DNA of 64,000 nt from Alopecurus myosuroides (taxonomy: Eukaryota; Streptophyta; Magnoliopsida; Poales; Poaceae). Positions 57,932-64,000 of this stretch are shown one piece after another. The notes beneath the pieces are model-generated. The model was not told the DNA's origin and did no database searches. It was given only the letters and a program-made list of their open reading frames with translations. Both the position numbers and the translations under genes were made by a program. The first letter of the stretch is position 1. The number at the start of each line of letters is the position of its first letter. Where the stretch lies: contig CM054062.1 in NCBI GenBank assembly GCA_028641055.1, positions 269,097,765 through 269,161,764 on the forward strand, given 5' to 3'.

Positions 57932-60900
57932 TCACTCGGCGTCCATCTTGGCCTTACCCTTGCCATCATTGGTGGTAGCAGCAGCACCTGGATCGGCGGT
58001 GCCAGCCCCTGCAGGGGGCGGACCGACTGGTGTTGAGGCAGCAGGAGCAGAGCCGGCTTCAGCTTGCTTCTTGGCAGCCTCCGCCCTTATCGCAGCAGCT
58101 TCCTCCTTCCACCGAGCCAGCATGTCATACGGCTCAGGAAGATCCGACTTAATTACTTTATCGGCAGAATTATATGCTGGAACAAGTATGTTAATATCCA
58201 GTTCATCAGCAATTACGCTGGCCGGGTAACGGTCCTCCTTCTGGACGGCCTGAAAATCCTTTACTGAAAACTTGGATCCGTCAAGCTTGAACTCTGGGAA
58301 GCCGCCCATAAGCCTCGCTAGCTCGAGCTTGGGGAGATAAGCTTTCGCAAGTGCAAGCCCCCGGGTCACTCCAACCCGGCAAGATGAGCGCTTCCAGTGC
58401 CGAATCCACTCGGGAATAGTGGATAGGGCGTCCAACAGCCTCTTCAGATCAACATGTCCTCTACCCGGACACCGCAACTCGTCAAGGATCCATCTGGTTC
58501 CGGCACATAGCTGCCGGATAACACTCTTTATGGTTTTCAGCTTGGCAATGTCATCTTCATCCGGCATGGCTTCGTCCGGGCCTGAAGTAAAATGAAGATA
58601 TAAGTTGGAAAATTTTTGCTGTTTGTCAAAAGGATAAACCCGGAGAAGGAAGCGTACCAAGCAAAGAACGCCTCGGCTGCTTCACGTAAAGATATCTCCT
58701 TTTCAATGAGCTTGGCGGCGTCCGCAAGTTTCTCCTCGTATTGAGTCACGAAAGACTGCATGGATGTTAAAAAAGCATTAGTCAGGTATAAGAGCACAGT
58801 TATCAGTCATTGGTATAATAAAAGTCCCGAGCAAGTCATGAATGAACTCACTCGGAACTTGGGGACTGGACAAAGGTACAAGCAATATTAATCGAATTTA
58901 CCTCGTGTTTGGTTATTAAAGACCCCAAGATGTTTTCCTCGTTAGCCCTTAAGGTGCGCAGAGTTTCTAGCATCTGGGCAAAAGTTAACTCCTCGGAGCG
59001 AGTCCCGGAAGAGCCGGCAGCTTGATCATCTGGTAGGGGGGTTCTCCTCGCATTTGGAGTGGAGACTCGGACAGTCTGAGTGTCCGGGTTGGGAGAACTC
59101 ATCCTTGTATCTAGAATTTCTATCTCTTCGTCTACTGGTTCCGATAAGGAAGGAGATCCGACGGTTTGGGAAAGTGGATTGTTCGGAGGGCCTTGTTCCC
59201 GGTTAGTTGTCGCATCACCACCAGTTGCGGCGTCTGCGTCGTCAGTCGGCTTCTCCACCTGGAGGTTATCCGTTTCTGTGTTTTCAGGGTCACTGACGGT
59301 GACTTGAGCGCTGAAGGAAAGATGAGAAAAGGCAGTTATTAATGATGACGGCGGCTTGAATGAAAGTTCGTCAGATGCAAAAAGAAATAATATAGCAAAA
59401 ACTTACCCGGCATTTACGGTGTAATCCGGTGGGAGCTCGCCACTGGAAGCAGATGAGGTCTTCGCAGGAACCACTAGTGGAACCCGGAATTGCCCGGCAC
59501 GTGGGTGGTTAGGAGAAGGGTGGCGCTGAGGAGAGTTGGAAGAACGAGATGGAGGAGCACTGCCACGAGGGACCGAGGGGGCGGAGATGCCCGGGTTAAG
59601 GGGATCTTCACCTGGGGAGCTCCGAGTTACTCTGCGCTTGGCTGGGAAGGAATCCTTCAAGCATGACGAATTTGATAATTGATGGTTAAGTCGTCGCATG
59701 ACGTCAAAGGAGTAAGGTTCAGAGGATAATGAGGAAAAAGGAACCTTGGACACTGTCCCCCTGCCTTTCCTCTTGGCCCCGACTGTTGCCTCTGGGTCAG
59801 ACTCGGTTCTCTCCGGGTCGTCTTCATTGTTTCCACCCTCGTCCTCTAGCCCTGCGAACCAGGTGTGTATTCATTGGAAAAAAGACAGACGAGAGGAAAG
59901 TAATGCAAGTAAAAATATGCAGATCCTGAGTGAGTACCTTCACTATCGTCAGCCGCCTCGTCCTCCTCTTCCGGGTCTCTGGAGGGGGGGAGTGGTTCAA
60001 CTCTCCAGAAAGGGTCATCAGCCTGAGGTAAAAAGATAAGATTAAGGCTTAGAAGCAGTATCGAGTTGAAATGTGGAAACAAGTTATGAGCGCCGGGTAT
60101 TACCGCTGGAGCTGGATTTTCCCGGGTAAACGGGGGTAACCCGGCGATGCTCTTTATCACCTCCAGTTTCTCCGCCAAGAAGCCCTTGATGGTCTTTATA
60201 GTATCACCGGTCGCAAAGCTCTTGGTGGAGTAGCGGAGTGCGTCTGTGGTGTGCCCCGAATACTCGCACATCAATTTGGTGCGAACGGAATTAGGTTGGA
60301 TTCGGAAATCGACCCAAGTTTTTATTAAATTGAGCCCTAGGAGGCCTTGGGCTGAGAGAATGGCTATCTTGGCTAGCGAAGGAAGGATTGCCTCCCTGTC
60401 TGAGTCTGATGCGAAGGCATTGAAAGACTCGGAGGGCTTGAGGGGGGTCTCTGAGTAACCCGGCAGCTTCTTTTCGCTGTCGGGGGAGGTATCGTGGCAG
60501 TAAAAGAAAGATAGCTGCCAATGTTTAACGTGGGAGTGCAGGTTGAGGGTTGGCATCAAAGAATTCTTACGGCGTTGGATGGATACCCCGCCGCAAGTGA
60601 GAAGCGCTCCGTCGCCGCTTTCGCGGCACGGCTTGCACTGGAATAACTCAATGAAAAGAGTCAGACTCGGTGGCATGCACAAGTACGACTCAGATAGAAC
60701 AATGAAGTGGGTAATGTTCAACATGGAGTTAGGCCCTATGTCGAACACCCGGAGTCCATAATGATCTAAGACCTCCCTAAAGAAAGGATGACCCGGAGGA
60801 CGAAATCCTCGGGTCACGTGGTCAACGAAGCAGATTACCTCGTTTTCTTCGGGGGTGGGACGAGTCTCATTACCCGGTACCCTCCAGTGGATGTCTTTTT

Positions 60901-61033
60901 GAGAAGGGAGGGTTCCTAGTTCGGCTAGCTCGTCCAATTTGGCTTTCGTGGTTGTGGAACGCCCCCAGTTGGCGGATATGGTTTGGGTGGTCCTCGCCGG
61001 AGCCGGTTGTTTTCCTTGTCGCTTGGGAGCCAT
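57932..61033 (-). CDS. Antisense spliced gene of the young element, Transposase_28-like
   Basis: Starts at ATG 61033 (MAPKRQGKQPAPARTTQT). Exon 1 (61033-60104) holds the Transposase_28-like block (FVDHVTRGFRPPGHPFFREV, IGPNSMLNITHFIVLSESYL) and KLMCEYSGHT. GT-AG introns read on the minus strand: 60103-60023 (phase 0), 59937 to about 59855, 59406-59312 (perfect GTAAGT donor), 58901-58756 and 58657-58582. Middle exons are acidic and Ser/Pro-rich; a coiled-coil part (LIEKEISLREAAEAFF) and a C-terminal domain ending GKGKAKMDAE follow. The junction 58658/58581 is out of phase in my reading, so that exon border is uncertain or broken. No gag, RT or integrase motif is present; the function is unknown. 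It converges on pol of the same element. Confidence 0.75.
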
Positions 61034-61219
61034 GGGGCCAGCCTGCAAAACACAAAGAGAAGAGGCGTGTGAAATAAGACCCGGGAATGCTGAAATATCC
61101 GAGTATAAAGGTATCAAGAAGGTACGAAGCTGAGAACTGTCCGGGTATTGAGCACACTTGTGGAAATTGTTGGTCACTTACGTAGGGAAAGGTATTTGGG
61201 GATGACGGATGGTTGCCCA

Positions 61220-61227
61220 TATTTATA
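61220..61227 (-). promoter_or_regulatory. TATA box of the antisense gene of the young element
   Basis: TATAAATA on the minus strand, 187 bases upstream of ATG 61033. Confidence 0.65.
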
Positions 61228-62150
61228 CCGCAAATGAAACAGCTGGAAAAGGAGGGTTTTTCCGGGTGTTAATGCAATAAGCGGAAAATCGAGGAGGAAC
61301 GGATCTAGATGGAAATGCTTGCGGATGACTTTTAAGTAAAATTGGTAATCAATGATGGTTGGAGGATCATTTGTGACTATAGGGCAGATGATTAAAGGAG
61401 TTGGCAAGCAGCGAATCGATCTAATTTGGTGCAATCGGACAAATGACTTGCGGGTTGACCTAGATCTGATCTTGGATAAATTGAAAGTTGCGAGGTTGAA
61501 TTAACTGGTTGCGAGAAGCTTACCGGGGAGATTGGAGCCTAATACGATGGCGACGAGCGGCGTGGCTCGAATGAGAGAAATGGAGGAGCAACGGTGACAC
61601 TTGACGGTGGCGCAAGGCGACTCAAGGGCGTGCGCGGCCGTTGGTGATCTTGCGTTGGTAGCAGGTACGAGCTTCTCACGGTGGTGCTGCGAGGGTGTTG
61701 GGAGCAAGGAAGAAGAGGGGAAGCTGTGGCGTGGTGAGGGGCTTAGGGTTACCCATTAAGTGCTATTTATAAGGCAAGGGTGAGCCTATCCTAACGGCCA
61801 GAAGCCGGAAACCGCGGGGTAATGGTTATCAGCGAAGATTTTGCGAGATATGCGTCAAGTATTGGGCGAGGCATGGGGATAGAAGAAGGAAGGGATTTGC
61901 CCCGTAAATGACGGGACTGATTATCGAGCATGAGATCTTGGCATTTTTGTTGTAGTCTGGACCTGGGAATTTGAACCTAAGTGTCTGGAGGCCAAATCCG
62001 GGTTATTACATGGCCACCATGGAGTGAGGCCTAGCAGAATATCAAAACATTTTAACTCGGCTTCCATATGCCCGTATGTTCGACATCTTTGCGGGGAATA
62101 GCAAGCGCTTCAAGGAGGATCCATGAAGCCCAGGCTATTCTGGGGACTAC
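61228..62150. other. Region between antisense promoter and 3' LTR
   Basis: No coding region. Unlike the other two elements no hairpin array is evident. A polypurine-like TCTGGGGACTAC (62139-62150) ends it. Confidence 0.6.
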
Positions 62151-62628
62151 TGACAGGGGGATGCTAACCCGGTATGCCAAGCTCTGAGGAATAACCCGGC
62201 CCAAAGGATGGTGTGCAGGATTCGGCTAAGAATAAAGAAGCTTGTGAAGGCCCAAACTTGTGGGCTTAACGGTCCGGGTTATGGGCTATTGTAAAGGAAA
62301 GTTATGGTTAGTGCGCCGTGTCCAGGTAGGATCCGAAATATGCCTTGCTGAATAAGCTAGGGGTACGGGTGCTTTATAAACCGACCCCCAGGTATAGTTT
62401 TAGGTAGAGATCTAAGAACCCTAGCAATATCGCGTGATATCGAGCATCCAGTGTAAACCCTAATCGAATTATCATATCGAGAATAGAGATCCGGCGACTT
62501 CGATTGCCGGCTATCAGATCAAATTGCACCATGTCTTCCCTTGAGCTAAACCCTCTCCCAAACGCCTGTGTCGACTTGCCCCAAGATCAGTTACCCCTGG
62601 TAACATCTGCCGTGATTATCCCACGACA
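62151..62628 (+). repeat. 3' LTR of the young element
   Basis: 478 bp, identical to 52085-52562 except T at 62349. Confidence 0.93.
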
Positions 62629-62633
62629 ACAGC
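62629..62633. repeat. Target-site duplication ACAGC, right copy
   Basis: Identical to 52080-52084. Confidence 0.92.
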
Positions 62634-62803
62634 ATCCGGATGTGCCTAGTCGGCCGAACGACCCGGGAGATTGATGTGTGTACATCGTATGATCGAGTGG
62701 TAGGAGCTACACACTAGCAGGTTTTTGTCTGGAGATATTTCGAGTGGATCTTCTCGCTTGATTTTGCACACAAAGTGCTTTGTGCTTTGAAATCTTCCTT
62801 CCA

Positions 62804-63015
62804 TACGAAAGAGTTTCCGTGTTTGGAAATTTTATCATGCCCATTCGAAAAGAAATTTCGTATCTGGGACCTTTATGCGAGAGAATTTTCGCGTCACAGT
62901 TCTGTACATACGAAGTTATTTCGTGTTTGGAGCTCCATGCGAATGAGTTTTCGCGTCTTGATTCGCCCATACGAAGTATTTTCGTGTTTGGAACTTTTAT
63001 CCGAAGGAATTCTGG
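62804..63015. repeat. Array of seven short hairpins, spacing 29-40 bp
   Basis: Hairpins of the type (A/G)CGAA-loop-TTCG(T/C) start at about 62804, 62844, 62876, 62910, 62939, 62971 and 63001, for example ACGAAGTTATTTCGT, GCGAATGAGTTTTCGC and ACGAAGTATTTTCGT. The first and last are imperfect. Between them GTTTGGA and (C/T)TTTAT recur. They lie 280-490 bp before the TATA box of the adjacent gene. Confidence 0.8.
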
Positions 63016-63296
63016 GCTTGATGATGTGCGCTATGACGTCACGGCGCACTTTATCCTCCCGATGGGACGTGATGGAGCGAGAGCAGAGGCGCTGGCCCAC
63101 CTTGTCAGCTTTTTGACCGGAAATGAGACGTCGTTCCCGGTTTTTACGCGAAACTGCGCGCAGTAATTGCACACGATCCACTGTTGGTATCGTGGCACGA
63201 AACAGCTTCCGCCGCCCTTTCGTTTCACCTCCACGCGTGGCAGCCGCGATGGGCGCCACGTTGCTTGATGGACGGCCAGGATTAGGCGGCCCTGTG

Positions 63297-63303
63297 TATA
63301 AAT
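63297..63303 (+). promoter_or_regulatory. TATA box of the third antisense-type gene
   Basis: TATAAAT, 99 bases upstream of ATG 63402. Confidence 0.65.
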
Positions 63304-63401
63304 GTGGCCCTTAGGTAAACGGTGAAAAGTTCCCGCCATTTGCTTCCAGCCTTTGTCTTCCTCGCGTCCATCTCTCTCTCTGCAAACTCGCACCAGCATC
63401 C

Positions 63402-64000
63402 ATGGCGGGAGGCAAGAAGCGCAGCGCCGCTGCTTCTTCTTCGAGGGCGACGGAGAAAGCTCCCGCGCCACCTACGCCGCGCTCAGGCGACTGGCGCACA
63501 CCCAACATGACGAACAAGAGCATCAAGGAGATGCAGAGGGAGGGGCTGCTGCCGCCGGAGAATGAGAATTGCGTTCGCCTCGGAAAGAAGGAGGAGGTAC
63601 CAAATCCTCGCGCGAACGAACGGATGATCTTCGCGGATCACGTTTCGCGCGGGCTCTCCTTCCCCCTCCATCCCTTTCTTGTGGCATTGCTGTATGTCTA
63701 TGGCATACAGCTCCACGACCTGCCTCCAAATGCGGTGCAGCACATCTCGTGCTTCATCGTCTTTTGCGAGTGCTTCTTGGGCATCCTCCCTCAAAGGCCC
63801 TCTTCAAGGTGCGTGTCTTCCGCGAGAAATCGCGGGTAGAGACTAAGTCTGGAGAGCCGCTGCGCACCGGTGGCTTCGGAATCCAGACCAAATCGGACAA
63901 CTCCTACTTCGCGATGCACTTCGTCGACTCCGCGCAAGGATGGAGGAAGAAGTGGTTTTACGTCGTCGACAACAACGCGGGTGGAGTCCATAAGTTCCAC
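63402..64000 (+). pseudogene. Transposase_28-like gene of the outer element, partial
   Basis: Starts at ATG 63402 in CCATGG context (MAGGKKRSAAASSSRATEKA), a basic Ala/Ser-rich start like the copy at 61033. The domain core FADHVSRGLSFPLHPFLVAL, IQLHDLPPNAVQHISCFIVF and CECFLGILP follows. Near 63790 the reading moves to another frame, where it continues as KALFKVRVFREK and FAMHFVDSAQGWRKKWFYVV to the window end. This is a one-base indel or, less likely, a splice site. It is antisense to its own element, as in the other two copies, and extends beyond the window. Confidence 0.75.

Larger units (their letters stand above)
52085..62628 (+). mobile_element. Complete, young, gag-less Tat-type gypsy retrotransposon (10,544 bp)
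   Basis: ACAGC duplication on both sides, 478-bp LTRs differing at one base (C 52283 against T 62349), an intact tRNA-Lys primer site, protease-RT-RNase H-integrase in gypsy order, an antisense spliced gene and a 3' polypurine-like TCTGGGGACTAC. One difference in 478 bp gives about 80,000 years at 1.3e-8 per site per year, with wide error. It lacks gag and has stops in pol, so it probably moved using proteins of a relative. It sits in the outer minus-strand element. Confidence 0.93.
62629..64000 (-). mobile_element. Internal region of the outer Tat-type element (right part)
   Basis: Continuation of 51601-52084. Contains a hairpin array and, on the plus strand (antisense to this element), a Transposase_28-like gene. 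It runs out of the window. Confidence 0.7.

Noticed and set aside
62804..63015. Evenly spaced repeats resembling a CRISPR array
   Set aside because: The units are degenerate hairpins with partly repeated spacers in a plant retrotransposon; there are no identical repeats and no cas genes.

Overview
The window is an intergenic-type stretch of a large grass nuclear genome, most likely Triticeae (wheat, Aegilops or barley relatives). The reasons are nested Ty3/gypsy LTR retrotransposons of Tat and Athila type, very long LTRs of about 4 kb, an Au-type tRNA-derived SINE, Harbinger-like and Mutator-like short TIR elements, GC-rich short plant genes and spliced gene fragments. Nothing bacterial or organellar is present. 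Identities come from reading the sequence; no database search was run.

Layout, left to right. 1-16251 is a decayed Tat-type gypsy element (plus strand; its left end lies outside the window) with broken gag-pol. A 4.1-kb solo LTR (7038-11165, minus) sits inside its integrase with a perfect AGGAA target-site duplication (TSD). Downstream of pol it carries a spliced gene on the opposite strand (11978-15078). It abuts an Athila-like LTR on the minus strand (16252-17809). 18.7-24.5 kb is the gene-like island: a B3-like gene fragment, a GRF-zinc-finger pseudogene, an unrecognised multi-exon gene and an enoyl-CoA hydratase/isomerase pseudogene. 25-31 kb holds small insertions with clean TSDs (Harbinger MITE, retroposon, SINE, Mutator-like MITE, 5'-truncated LINE) around an arabinogalactan-protein (AGP) gene. 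31892-40011 is a complete non-autonomous Athila-like element (gag-protease only, TSD CCAAC) inside an older TIR element. 40-43 kb has another retroposon and a 1.27-kb Harbinger element. 43.3-47.6 kb is a collapsed element of the same long-LTR family as the solo LTR. A second AGP gene lies at 49406-49765.

51001-64000 is a two-level nest. An outer Tat-type element on the minus strand (3' LTR 51001-51600) is split by a complete young Tat-type element on the plus strand (52085-62628). The young element's 478-bp LTRs differ at one base and its TSD is ACAGC. It has no gag, and its pol has three stops and a frameshift.

The most interesting system is the gene carried antisense by all three Tat-type elements (11978-15078 minus, 57932-61033 minus, 63402 onward plus). 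The copies share a Transposase_28-like N-terminal domain; the two complete copies show GT-AG introns in the antisense direction. Each has its own TATA box 100-190 bp upstream, and two have arrays of short hairpins upstream of that TATA box.

The two AGP genes are duplicates. Comparing their flanks shows a SINE and a MITE absent from the second copy; the MITE's 9-bp TSD duplicates the TATA box of the first copy.
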